DNA of 64,000 nt, taken from NCBI GenBank assembly GCA_020746875.1, contig JAGTJL010000008.1:2480001-2544000 (forward strand). The letters are read 5' to 3'. The stretch comes from Rhexocercosporidium sp. MPI-PUGE-AT-0058. Taxonomy: Eukaryota; Ascomycota; Leotiomycetes; Helotiales. This document shows positions 1 through 10,097 of the stretch, in pieces. Position 1 is the first letter of the stretch; every line of letters starts with the position of its first letter. The translations under genes and the position numbers were made by a program. Under the pieces are notes generated by a model. The model saw only the letters and a list, made by a program, of their open reading frames with translations. It made no database searches and had not been told where the DNA came from.

Positions 1-1
1 A

Positions 2-700
2 ATACACATCGCTCGCTTACTACTTTCTCGAGGCGCTGACATTGAATCCCTCAACTCGAAAGGATGGACACCGCTCTTTTACCTCTTCGGCTCGATTGGA
101 ACAGCACAGAAAGAAAAAGGCTCTACAATTCAAATGAATGAACCCACTGTAATAGAATACATGCAGTTCATCTCATCAGCCTCCTGTCGGGAAGTCAATG
201 CGCAGGATTCCCTGGGTTGGACAAGCATGCACCGCGCCGCGGTTCACGGCCAGGGTTCCGATATTCTCGATCTACTCAGTACAGGCGAATCGCCTTCCAT
301 GAAGACAAAGGTGCTCCAATGGTCACCGATATTCATGGCGGTGTATAACAGCAATGTCTCGACATTTGAAGTCCTAGCTGATCACCAGCCGGGGTACTGG
401 AACGAGAAGGATATACAGGGCTGGAATTTGTTGCATGTCGCTGCTGGGAAAGGATGTACAGAGATCCTTGGAAGGCTACTGAGGGATGGAGTGAACATCC
501 ATGCGAGAAGTGATGGGAGGGCGCAGGTGGTTCCGGAGGCTTTGAGGGGGCGAGAAACTACGCCGCTGGAGGTTGCGAGGGCGGCGGGGGATGAAATATT
601 TCGAACATTTCTCGATACCTTGACGGAATTCAATTCTCACGTGAGGATTATCGAAGATGGAGATGAGATTGATGTCTTCTTTCCTACGATAAAGGTTTGA
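2..700 (+). CDS. Ankyrin-repeat protein, 3' part only
   Basis: The frame is open from base 2 to the TGA at 698-700, so the gene begins before the window. The visible 232 residues contain ankyrin-type units: an IARLLLSRGADIE...GWTPLF unit at the very start, then DSLGWTSMHRAAVHGQ, IQGWNLLHVAAGKG and the terminal TPLEVARAAGDE unit. Ankyrin repeats are helical protein-binding scaffolds. In fungi such C-terminal blocks often belong to large NACHT/HET-type or purely ankyrin proteins, but nothing here tells which. The ATG at 134 is internal and not a believable start because repeat sequence continues upstream of it. The last 20 residues are acidic (EDGDEIDVFF). Confidence 0.85.
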   Translation: MHIARLLLSRGADIESLNSKGWTPLFYLFGSIGTAQKEKGSTIQMNEPTVIEYMQFISSASCREVNAQDSLGWTSMHRAAVHGQGSDILDLLSTGESPSMKTKVLQWSPIFMAVYNSNVSTFEVLADHQPGYWNEKDIQGWNLLHVAAGKGCTEILGRLLRDGVNIHARSDGRAQVVPEALRGRETTPLEVARAAGDEIFRTFLDTLTEFNSHVRIIEDGDEIDVFFPTIKV

Positions 701-2369
701 GGCTTCTTTTTGGAAGTGAGCATTCGATGTTATCAATCTCAGTGTCCGAAGACAGGCATGGGAAAGAATTTATTCGCACCTAAACCTATGATAAGCCTTA
801 CGGGTGTTACATCGCTAGAACGAAAGTAGTGAACTTGTGTTATTTCGGGAAGTATTTTGGGTGTTGTTAGTTAGGTGAGTGTTGAAATGTATATATATAT
901 ATGCGTGATTGCCATTGGTGGGCCAATACAATATAAACAAAAGCGCGACGTGCAACAAAGTTTTCTTTGAGCGGTACCATTCTAGCCTTTTTGTTAGTCG
1001 TGAATACTTTGGGAAGTTTGAAGGTGAGTGAGTGGTAACCGCAAAGGTCAGGATCAGCTCGGGATGACAGATAGCAAGAAGTTGGGAGGGAGGGGAGGTC
1101 TTTCGGTAGTGAAGATTTCACTGTGAGGAGATGTAGTAGAGATATTCCTAGTGTGTGAGAAACAAAATTTGGTATAGACTGGAGGATGTTTTGGAGACGA
1201 TAGACATGGTTGAGGGTATTGGAGCGTGTGAAGCGGCGGAAACATTACATCAAATATTTGCATCTATTCACGTTCCATACGTTTGTTAGATCTAATGTTA
1301 AAATTGACACTGCAAGCAACGAAATAATGGCTGAGACGCCAGAAAGTCTTGGTGTACAGAGTATGAAAGGTGAGTGAGTCCACAAAGCTCGCGGAACGGG
1401 ATATCTTCCTCAACAGAAAGTCAAATTCAAGACAAACCATCACATGGACTTCTCAATGTTGACATGATTCGCAGATGTTGGTGAACCGTCACTAGACTTG
1501 CTGGGAATTCTGAGCTGATGTACATGACAGCATGATGCGATAGCGGGACGGGTGCGATCAAGCGAGCTTTTATTTACTGTGGCGCTTAGGTTCGGATTCT
1601 TTATCCCCATAATATTCCGATGAGCTTCAAATACCCTCCTGTTGCAAAATTGGATCTGTCATGGCCCGATTGAGAAAGATACGAGCAGACCAGTGATAGA
1701 AGAAGAACCATGGGCTTCTCCTTCGCATGTACCGACACTAGCGGCTTGGCAGTCCCCAAAAAGTACAGTAAGCCTTGATTCGATAGTCGCGAGGCGCAAA
1801 TGCCAAGCAGATCTAAACATGAGGAAGCTTGTGTGATCATTCGGCGAAGTTTTTGATGAGGGCCAGGCGTCCTGGATAAGCGAGAAAACCACCAAAAGTA
1901 ACCAACTTTCAAGCCTTATAAATCTAGAACTACAAAAGGCCTGTCTTTGATTTCTTTACGAAAGCTGTTAAGCTTTACAATTAGAATTAATATGACTGAG
2001 TTAGAATCGAATTTGTATTTCTTAGTCTTTAGAAATTGAGGATTCGGAGTAGCTACTGATTTGGCGCTAATTTCGCACTAAAAGTCTTGGAAATTGCCAG
2101 GGGTGCCGGCCCTCATCAAAAACACCACCGAGTAGATGCCATCATGAAGAGTTCCTTGACCCCCTAGTATCTTCACCGGACGCACCCGCCTGTGGTTATT
2201 GATGGAACCCAAAACGGGGCAGGTACCTTCAAGATGGCATGACCTGCCTGAATGAAACTTGCTTGGATATGTTTAGCGCTTGGTTTCGCTTGCATATATG
2301 TACTGTAGGTAATCACCGTATTCTTTAACAGACTTCAGCTCCCCATTCAGCATCTGGCCTTCCTAAACT
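701..2369. other. Gene-free stretch
   Basis: About 1.7 kb between the ankyrin gene and the duplicated segment. It holds a short (AT)n tract near 889-902 and only short ORFs without recognisable domains. I see no RNA gene or transposon ends. Confidence 0.6.
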
Positions 2370-2563
2370 GTGTGTGATACCCGGTTGTGCGTCCATTTCC
2401 TCGTAATTTTGACACATCGTGGTGTTCAAGAAAGAAATTTCAATAATCGTTGACGGGCTGTAAGAGTGACTCCCAGCTTCTCTCCCCAAATTTGTGTATG
2501 TGACCCGACTGTGCCTCCATTTCCTCGTATCTTTGACACATAGTGATGTCCAGGGGAGGAATT
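2370..2563. repeat. Imperfect direct repeat, two copies upstream of the metallopeptidase gene
   Basis: Copy A (2370-2440) and copy B (2494-2563) align over about 70 nt, sharing blocks such as TCCATTTCCTCGTA and TTTGACACAT. They are separated by 53 nt and lie 60-250 bp upstream of the TATA box of the M35-like gene. They could be a duplicated promoter module. On the minus strand both copies also read as similar peptides (MCQ.YEEM.AQ), so an old duplicated coding fragment is an alternative. Confidence 0.75.
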
Positions 2564-2622
2564 CGTGAACAGGTAATGAAAAAAACTCTATGCTTTCCGA
2601 AAGTGAATCCAGTTCTTTCAAG

Positions 2623-2629
2623 TATATAA
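2623..2629 (+). promoter_or_regulatory. TATA box of the M35-like gene
   Basis: TATATAA lies 140 bp upstream of the chosen ATG at 2769, followed by a CT- and CA-rich leader typical of fungal 5' UTRs. Confidence 0.55.
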
Positions 2630-2768
2630 GTCTTTGAAGTCTCCTCCCAAACGATACTCAAGCAGCCCTCATCTACTCTCTATTCCTCTTGCTCCCACAA
2701 CTCTCTCCTACCAACTGCTAGAATACCATATCTTCAACACAAGTTTAACACCTACAACTTCCTTCAAG

Positions 2769-3575
2769 ATGCAATTATTCAACTCTGCTGGCTTACTTGC
2801 CATATTGACATTAAGCACTGCTGTCTCGTCTCTCCCCTCGACCACCGTGACCAATGGCTTGGACATAACCGTAACCTTCGATGTAAGCTCCCCCAATCTC
2901 ATTACCGAATGAGAAAATATAAGCTAACACTCAGCCCCAGGAATACATCAAGCAATTCAAGCAACCAGAGACAAGCCTGAACCGACGAGCAGAGGACTTA
3001 GAGGCACGCTGGACATCCACCACATGCGGTGGACTCGGCCTTCCCCTTCTCCAAATCGCTGCGCAGGCAGTTGATCTGTGCAATGCAGCCATTTTGTCCC
3101 TCGAGTTCCAAGACGACACAAACAGGCGACGATTCGACCGATACTTCGGCTCTGGGGTCAATAATCCCACAGGCCGCGGTATCATCAGAGACCGATACAG
3201 AATGATCGTCGACACACTCTACGCCACGAACTTTAACCTCATCTGTCTAATCAACGAGACGAACGGGAATGTCGTAGCAGACGTGGCGCATACGACTCAA
3301 GGAAACCCTGCGAACGTGCGCCTTTTCCATGCTTGGTTCGGACTCTCTGATAATAATCAGTGTGGAGACCAGCTTACGAAGGCTAATGTTCTCGTTCATG
3401 AGGCTTCGCATGTTTTTGGGGCCGCGGACCATGGCAGTGATCAGGGTAATGATGCGTATCTGCTTGCGTGGTACACCTCATGTAAGAATGCTCCATCCAA
3501 TCATGTAAATCGGATACTGTAAAGGACCAAGCTAACGAATTTCAAATAGCTGTGTACGGAAATTGCCCATTCTAG
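2769..3575 (+). CDS. Secreted M35-like (aspzincin-type) zinc metallopeptidase
   Basis: Three exons: 2769-2882, 2941-3481 and 3550-3575, giving 226 aa. Intron 1 (2883-2940, GTAAGC...CCCAG) and intron 2 (3482-3549, GTAAGA, branch GCTAAC, AATAG) restore one frame. The ATG at 2769 is chosen because it opens a clean signal peptide (MQLFNSAGLLAILTLSTAVSS); the upstream in-frame start has no such peptide. The mature region has a zinc motif HEASH (about residues 191-195) followed by GAAD, whose Asp201 may be the third ligand, as in the HExxH+D family M35. The protein ends VYGNCPF with Cys residues for disulfides. Predicted role: extracellular protein digestion, possibly lysine-specific. The GTxD spacing is not canonical, so substrate specificity is unknown. 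Confidence 0.65.
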
Positions 3576-4275
3576 TGCATCTAACTTTGGGGAGGATGTA
3601 TCTTGACTGATAAATTATGGATTGAGTCTGGTCCTTTTTCCCATTCAATTCGCTTCGTGTTCTACATTAGGGATTTCATTATTCGGTGGATGGCTGTGGG
3701 CCTGGACACTTTCTCGCAAAGTTAAGGTTGAGGTGGTAAATGTTGGCCTGTTAGACGTCGCACTACTGTGATACACTCGTTCATCAAGCACATATAGAGG
3801 GCTTTCCTAGAAAGCCCTCCTTCTACTCTTTACATAGAATTTAGGCGTTGAAGACTTCGAATTCTCGTTCTGGTGAAGCCGAGTCAGACCCGAGGTTTGG
3901 TCAGGTCAAGTCAACTAAATAAAGTAGAAAGAAACGACCATGAGGCAAGACATTCCAGAGATCTTGTTCGAGCTTGTTGAGGAAAATTGCTTCAAGTGCC
4001 TTCAAAAACATGTTACGACGACAAGGGCAACGTAGTCCCATGAACAGAAACCAGCTACATTGCTTCAACACTCTGAAATCGCGATGGTACTACCAACAAC
4101 ATTGACATGCCATGAAAGTACGGCATTGGACAATAGAACATTGAATAAGTCCTTCAGTAAAACTTATCCAAAGATAGTAATAGGTCTCTGGTCCCTCGGG
4201 CTGAAGCTAGCCCTAGCAAGCTGAAACTCGACTGCGCCAGAATTCCGCAGGTGTGATGGCCCCCTCTCTTACTAG
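3576..4275. other. Gene-free stretch with one perfect hairpin
   Basis: No coding sequence is recognised. It contains the inverted repeat described at 3798-3820 and the upstream part of the nitrilase promoter region. Confidence 0.6.
3798..3820. repeat. Perfect 10-bp inverted repeat, 3-nt loop
   Basis: GAGGGCTTTC, CTA, GAAAGCCCTC. The stem is exact over 10 bp. It sits 220 bp beyond the stop of the metallopeptidase gene. It could form a transcript-end hairpin or be a dyad protein-binding site; the sequence does not decide between these. Confidence 0.8.
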
Positions 4276-4418
4276 CCAATTGACACCAACGGCTATCCCA
4301 CACCACTTTCAACCCCGCGCGGTTCTTATTAGCGGGGGAGAAGAGCGGGCGGGCCCGTAGACTTTCCTTAGTGCCGCTGAGCTAGGAGAAATAGCTGAGT
4401 TGATGGATGTGTATATAA
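4276..4418 (+). promoter_or_regulatory. Nitrilase core promoter (CCAAT, CGG-type dyad, TATA)
   Basis: A CCAAT pentamer lies at 4276-4280, a dyad CCCCGC (4313-4318) ... GCGGGG (4332-4337) of the kind bound by Zn2Cys6 factors follows, and TATATAA lies at 4412-4418, 105 bp before the ATG. The spacing is typical. The factors involved are inferred, not shown. Confidence 0.45.
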
Positions 4419-4522
4419 GTAATGCGGAACTCCTCTTGAGTAAAATCTTATCCACAACTTTGCTCTCTCTGTAAGACTCAATCAACATCCAGTCTTCCAA
4501 CATTCGACTCTCCAATCCGAAC

Positions 4523-5576
4523 ATGGGATTTCAAGCACCAACAATCAAAGTAGCGGTCACCCAAGCCGAGCCCGCTTGGTTCGATCTCGAGGCCACAGTA
4601 ACAAAAACATGCAAGCTGATCAAAGAAGCTGCTTCCAACGGCGCAAAGCTTGTCACCTTCCCAGAGGTCTGGTTGCCAGGCTACCCAGCATGGATTTGGT
4701 ACATTCCACTTCTCGCTTCATCCAGAGGCAGCCTTATGAGTATATCTCAGCACTAACTGAACATCCAGGGCGCGGCCAGTAGATTTTGCTTTGAGCACGG
4801 AATATACCAAGAATAGTCTGAAATTCGGCTCTCCGCAAATGCAAACGATCCGCGATTGTGCGGCTGAGAATAAAATCGCTGTTTGTCTAGGCTTCTCCGA
4901 AAACGCAGATAATTCGCTGTATATCTCGCAGGCTATCATCGGCGCAGATGGGACCATCAAGATGGCCCGCCGTAAGCTGAAGCCAACACATATGGAGCGC
5001 ACCGTCTTTGGAGACGCAACAGGTAATTCGTTGAACAATGTCGTCGATGTAGAGGGAGTGGGCAAGGTCGGTGCTCTTGCGTGCTGGGAACACTTGCAGC
5101 CGCTATTGAAATACCATACTTGTTTGCAGAAGGAGGAGATCCATGTTGGGGCTTGGCCACCGGTAATCCCTTATGCGCCAGAGTTAGGATTGTGGTCGAT
5201 GTCTCGAGAAGGATGTCGAAATCTGTCGAGGACTTTCGCGATGGAGAGTCAGACCTTTGTGCTCCATACCACGGCGATTATTGGGCCTGCGGCTATTGAG
5301 AGGATGGGTACGCAAGGCACCATCTTTGGTCTCCATGGTGGTGGAAGCTCTGCTATCTTTGGGCCAGATGGAAGACAGTTGTCGGAGGATCTCGAGCAGA
5401 CGGAAGAGGGTATCTTGTATGCTGAGTTGGATTTCGATGAGGTGCTGAGGTCGAAAAGTTTCATTGACGTTGGGGGACATTACAGTCGTCCAGATTTGCT
5501 CTGGTTGGGCGTCGATGATAGAGAGAAGTTGCCTATGAGGGCTCAGCGAGATGAGGAAGTTGGGAAGAGGGCGTAG
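4523..5576 (+). CDS. Nitrilase (carbon-nitrogen hydrolase)
   Basis: Two exons, 4523-4698 and 4769-5576, joined in phase 2 by a 70-nt intron (GTACAT...CACTAAC...CCAG); 327 aa, normal for fungal nitrilases. The catalytic triad of the superfamily is visible: Glu48 in TFPEVW, Lys130 in [11 protein letters not shown] and the nucleophile Cys164 in [14 protein letters not shown]. These enzymes hydrolyse nitriles to carboxylic acids plus ammonia through a thioester on Cys; close fungal relatives include arylacetonitrilases and cyanide hydratases. The cytosol is likely (no signal peptide). The stretch after Cys ([12 protein letters not shown]) and the GWG-free C-terminus fit an ordinary nitrilase better than an amidase. 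The exact substrate cannot be read from the sequence. The gene stands alone with its own TATA promoter and faces PSF3 tail to tail. Confidence 0.93.
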
Positions 5577-5763
5577 AATCGCGTATTTGATGCTCATGTC
5601 TACATACTTCATGTCAAGTATCCCATACTCCAGGTATCATGCCAATGCCCAAACAGCCAACTCCGCGTTCATGATTCGTCATGTAAACTATCCAGCCATG
5701 CAGAGCCCAAGAATGCCCAGTATCTGCCCTCTAACTCCAAGAACTCCGATGCCATGGTTATTC

Positions 5764-6381
5764 TTAACCCTTCTTCACATCGCCCATCCAAACCCGCATA
5801 GCCTTCGAGCTATCGTGCGCAGCCCTAAACAGCCCCCTCTCCATCTCATCCAAGCCCCTCAAGAACTCCACACCATCATTCCCAACACCTCCACCACCAC
5901 TCCTCTGGCTAGCACCAGCATTACTAGCATGATCCGAGATCTCCGCCGCGCGACTCCTAAACGTCTCCATCAACACATCGCAAACCTCCTCTTCCTCGAA
6001 CAGCTCCAATATCCTCGATCCAAGCCCGTAGAAGTTCTGTGCCAGAGCCCGCAGATCCACACTCTTCGGATCGGCTTTCAGGGCGTTCATAACGCGCGGG
6101 GCGAGACTGGGTGGGAGGTCGAGTGTTACGAGCGATTTGTTCGAGTTGGGTGAGGATACGGCGAGCATTTCTGCTAGCCAGAGGGGCAATTCGACGCGTG
6201 TTCCAGATTTGAGAGTGTGGCCTGCATTATTGTCTAGATATCCGAGATTTGGGACGTCGAGTTCGAATGTACAAGGTACTTTCTGCGTCTTGTTAGTGGG
6301 GTCGTGGGGGAGGGATTGAGGAAGGATAGGAGGATATACCTGCGCATCGGTGAGGATCGCGTCAATGTCGTAGTAAGACAT
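5764..6381 (-). CDS. PSF3: GINS complex subunit Psf3
   Basis: Exon 1 is 6340-6381 and exon 2 is 5764-6282. A 57-nt intron (6283-6339, GTATAT...CACTAAC...GCAG) is in frame without stops, so an uncut reading would add 19 spurious residues. The spliced protein is 186 aa, close to yeast Psf3. Family hallmarks: N-terminal MSYYDIDAILTD, then FELDVPNLGYLDNN and VELPLWLAEMLA. Psf3 with Sld5, Psf1 and Psf2 forms GINS, which joins Cdc45 and MCM2-7 into the replicative helicase in the nucleus. The C-terminal part has a Gly/Ser-rich insertion (RSGGGGVGNDG) before the last helix. It is transcribed divergently from the superoxide dismutase gene across 301 bp. Confidence 0.93.
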   Translation of the reverse strand: MSYYDIDAILTDAQVYPPILPQSLPHDPTNKTQKVPCTFELDVPNLGYLDNNAGHTLKSGTRVELPLWLAEMLAVSSPNSNKSLVTLDLPPSLAPRVMNALKADPKSVDLRALAQNFYGLGSRILELFEEEEVCDVLMETFRSRAAEISDHASNAGASQRSGGGGVGNDGVEFLRGLDEMERGLFRAAHDSSKAMRVWMGDVKKG

Positions 6382-6682
6382 ATCGTCTATGGTACCAGCT
6401 AGCTGCTACCTTCGTGCAGGTTAGGATTGCGAGGCATCAAATGTTGAGATTGTAGATAGAAGTGACGCGAAGGTCCTGGATGGACGCGAAGTGGTGGTGT
6501 TGATGATCCCTGCCGATTTCGAAATCAGCATCTCGGGTGACGTTTGTTGTCCGGATTGAATTCCCGAAGTCAGGATTTAACAATTAGCAATTGCTTCCCC
6601 TCCTTTCCAGCAACGTAACTCCTTTATTTTCCACGACACCATTGAAGCTGTATCGACCAATCTTTGATTGAAATTCCCAATT
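6382..6682. promoter_or_regulatory. Shared bidirectional promoter of PSF3 and SOD
   Basis: Only 301 bp separate the two divergent ATGs, so both 5' UTRs and promoters must lie here. No clear TATA box is seen on either side, as expected for housekeeping genes. Confidence 0.55.
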
Positions 6683-7479
6683 ATGTCTGCAACACTCTTC
6701 CGCACGAGCACTGCAGCTCGCTCAGCTCTCCGAGCTAGAGCTTCCAAGAAAGCTGCAGCAATGGCAAGCACCAGCTTCGTCCGTGGCAAAGCAACTCTCC
6801 CAGACCTTCCATGTATGGATCTCTCTCTATCACAACATAGTCTATATACTGATGAGAATTGGCAGACGACTATGGTGCGCTGGAACCCTCCATCTCCGGC
6901 AAGATCATGGAGCTCCACCACAAGAACCACCATCAGACCTACGTCAACAGCTTCAACGCCGCAACCGAGCAACTCCAGACCGCCGAGCAGAAGCAAGATA
7001 TCGCTGCCCAGATTGCTTTGCAGCCATTGATCAACTTTCACGGTGGTGGACATATCAACCATACTTTGTTCTGGGAGAACCTTGCACCTAGCAAGAATGG
7101 AGGTGGTGGGGAGCCAACTGGAGCTTTGAAGGTATACTCCATTCCTTCCAACAAACAGGTACATGGCTGAAACTCTGGGTATTAGACAGCTATCGAGTCC
7201 AGCTACGGCGACTTCTCCTCCTTTAAGACTAAATTCAACACCGCTCTCGCTGGCATCCAAGGTAGTGGATGGGCATGGCTCGTCAAGGACAACGAGACTG
7301 GCCAAGTCCAGATCCGCACATATGCCAACCAGGACCCGGTTGTAGGCAAGTATACACCGTTGTTGGGTGTTGATGCTTGGGAGCATGCATATTACCTGCA
7401 ATACCAGAACAGGAAGGCTGAGTACTTCAGTGCTATTTGGGATGTCATCAACTGGAAGGCGGTCCAGGGACGCTTGTAG
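6683..7479 (+). CDS. SOD2: Manganese superoxide dismutase, mitochondrial
   Basis: Three exons: 6683-6812, 6866-7131 and 7186-7479; 229 aa. The N-terminus (about 35 residues, rich in Arg, Ser and Ala, no acidic residues) is a mitochondrial presequence. The mature enzyme starts at [16 protein letters not shown]. The iron/manganese SOD core is intact: first metal His in [15 protein letters not shown] (H61), second in [13 protein letters not shown] (H109), and Asp/His in [13 protein letters not shown]. The NQDPV motif and GGGHINH spacing point to the Mn form. It converts superoxide to oxygen and hydrogen peroxide in the matrix. Introns are 53 and 54 nt with GTATGG...GGCAG and GTATAC...TTAG ends. 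The 3' UTR follows directly. Confidence 0.96.
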
Positions 7480-8265
7480 ATGGATAGGACATCATGTATT
7501 ATATATGCGTGAAGCATTGATGAGAATATGATGCTCGTTGCTTTGTGTCAAAATGAGTCAGTGGCTTGCATTTCTTTGAGTTCCAAAGCACATCAAAGTT
7601 CGTCGTTATGACAGTCAAGTAGCTACCCACTACTATGCCAACCTGCGGAGCTGGACCAGTTTGCCTGCAAAGTGGATGTACTTGAATATGACATATACGC
7701 GCTGGGCTGATGTTTCCATGTCCAATTCGAATACTTCCGGAAGAGCCCTGAACTGTCTATTCTTTCTCAATCCTGCTCTTGACTTCTCCTTTCACATGTC
7801 TTTTTCTCGAATGAAGCGAGAGAACTTGCGGCAGGCCAGCATTCGCGTATTAATCGCAGATGTAGCACGAAGCCAACATACATACAAACCGGGCGAGGAC
7901 TAGCGATCAGTGAGTGGATGCCATTCGGCTGTTGAGATTAATGGTTTAGGCAACAAAACATGCAGCAACTGCCAATCAGAGATATTTGGTGTGCAATCAT
8001 CTAACGATTCCGGATCCTACAAAACTCAGGCGCGAAGTACTTTAGGGATCAACATACACATCTAAGCATCAGCAGATGGCTGCCACAATTCACAAATATG
8101 CATTGCAATGGCAGTGAATGGTGGTGTAGGCAACATATAAATCGTTCTCGAGTCTGCTAGAAAATCCTCAGATTGATCTGACAGACAACACGCAAACAAA
8201 TTCCAACCTCAATATCGCACTTGTCTTCTCACACGTACTTTTCTTCCACTATTCAGAAAAGTACA
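7480..8265. other. Gene-free stretch ending in a small promoter
   Basis: No coding region is recognised. A TATAAA element at 8136-8141 lies 125 bp upstream of the ATG of the next small gene and is followed by a CAAC-rich leader. Confidence 0.55.
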
Positions 8266-8490
8266 ATGGAGATTATGGAGTCGAACGAAGACCAATACGT
8301 TCCCGAGTACAACACTCGCTCTACATATGCCTGCCGCATTTCTGGCTGCGCTGAAGAAAGCACTGTCTGCCAGTACTGCAACGCACATCGCTGCCTCGTC
8401 TCAACGTGTCAGAACATGTCGAAACACGCCGAGAACGACACTCACATCTGCAGCTGCTACCTATCGCCGCGGTCCCAACTACTCGTCTAA
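8266..8490 (+). CDS. Small Cys/His-rich, probably zinc-binding protein
   Basis: A single exon of 74 codons starting at ATG 8266, with a TATA element 125 bp upstream. I do not recognise the family. It has nine cysteines and three histidines spaced C23-x4-C28-x6-C35-x2-C38-x2-H41-x-C43-x4-C48-x5-H54-x5-H60-x-C62-x-C64. The final H-x5-H-x-C is the spacing that closes AN1-type zinc fingers, but the preceding part does not match AN1 exactly. The density of paired Cys and His makes a metal-stabilised mini-domain likely and a chance ORF unlikely. No signal peptide is present, so it should be intracellular. It is flanked by long gene-free DNA, so context gives no hint of function. Confidence 0.5.
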   Translation: MEIMESNEDQYVPEYNTRSTYACRISGCAEESTVCQYCNAHRCLVSTCQNMSKHAENDTHICSCYLSPRSQLLV

Positions 8491-10097
8491 GCAAGAAGAG
8501 AACAAGGCTTTCTCTAGCAATCATGCTATTAGTGGAGAGGGCTGTAAGAAGGAAAAGGGGATGGAGGAGAGATTTGTGCGGAACTCGCGGATACTTGTTG
8601 GGTGAGCACTTGTAGGGAAGGAAGAGTCATTGAACATGAGTGGGTGGATTAGTTGGTCCGGAGGAGGACGTGGCGGAGTGATGTGTACTGGTCTATCAGG
8701 AGAGCGAAACACAAACAAGAGTATTGTGCGGAGCATGGATATTTTGTTTTTGATTTTTTTGATTTTGGGAGCTGATGGAAATAGGAGGGGTACTGTGAGC
8801 CTCGTGGCATGTGCGAGCATTGGATAGATGGAAGGCAGTATTGGGAGTGGTTTGCACGCCTCTGCAAGTACAGGGCCTCATGTCCATATTAGCAGAGTTC
8901 ACAATGTGCATGAGATTATTGAGGATGAGGATGAAGAGAGAGAGAGGGGGGGTGGGCCTGTTACAAGAAAAAGAGAGTACAAGAGCTGACTAGTGAAATT
9001 CAACATGCAATGCGAACGACAGGGGAATTTGGTAAGAGCACAAACTTGGCGCCTTTTTCAACTTCTGTTGTTGCCTTGTAACTATATGTTCTTACCTAGA
9101 AGTTGCAATCGCATATTCGATCAGAACAAGATATTTCAGATGCTTTGTAGAGCGCATGAGTTCTCCTCTTCTTGTTCAAAGGCTAGTAATAGATAAACTC
9201 TCTGCATGGGATCGAATCCCTTGGGGCTCTGCTGCACTATTGACATGTAAAGATATACAGATCAAATAACCTTTAGACACTACCGTTCTGTCAGCTTCAC
9301 ACATAGTAAAACGATACTCGATGAAAAAGCCCAAGTGATTCGGGAATATCTCCATTGGACCGAAATGGAAACATGGAACTCCTTTCCCCAGACAAAAATG
9401 CAACAAGGAAGTCATCCATAGAAGTCAAGTTGAGACAAGAAAGCCAAGATCAGAGGCTTGCATCAACCAAGCCTCGGGGAGGACTCCGCAGTTGTGACAT
9501 CTAGCAAGGCAGGTAAAGCGAACGGAACACCTCATCAAGCAGCACCACTTTCTTTAGCTCTCTACCCGTCTTTCCGATTCAAGGCTCCGGTACGGCGGTA
9601 TTCCTGCGGCTCCTGTCGTTACAAGGCCATCATCTGGAGATCGTTGAAGGTGGGATGCGGGGATAGTCACTTCGGATAACCTTCCTCCTCTTTCTTGAGC
9701 AAAGCCACATTTCAACTTCGTGCATACAGATCATCATTCTTTATTCCCCAATACAGACGCAGATCTGACTTAACGTCCTTCAGACCCCGAGAGAATGGGC
9801 TGTCATGACCGGAAATAATTTGCTAGTTCGGTAGTTCTTGTCGACCTGCAGATGTTAAGATCTATCGTCAGTTCTGCATCAACCCCTCAGTGGCGGAATG
9901 CTCCCCGTTTTCTCCCCAGCTCTGTCTAATGTCCCGATTCATGTTGTGTTAAAAAGGATCCACCTCCCCATGGGGAAGAGGGTCTTCATTGAGCTTCTCA
10001 TTGAGGGGGACATTTAGCTTCTCGATCTTCCGTTATTGTATTGGGTTTCATAAAAATCTTATCCTGTTATCACTTTTCCAAATCAGAACCTCTCACC
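8491..10097. other. Gene-free stretch
   Basis: About 1.6 kb without recognisable coding sequence. A purine-rich stretch (GAGAGAGGGGGGG near 8938-8953) and the CT-rich leader of the transporter gene (from about 9990) are the only notable features. Confidence 0.6.

Noticed and set aside
5551..6153. A 200-aa plus-strand open frame
   Set aside because: It overlaps the nitrilase end and lies antisense to PSF3, whose family match is clear; it is a shadow.
9200..9240. GGGATCGAATCCC resembling a tRNA T-arm
   Set aside because: The palindrome cannot form a 5-bp stem with a 7-nt T-loop, and no acceptor, D or anticodon arms are found around it.
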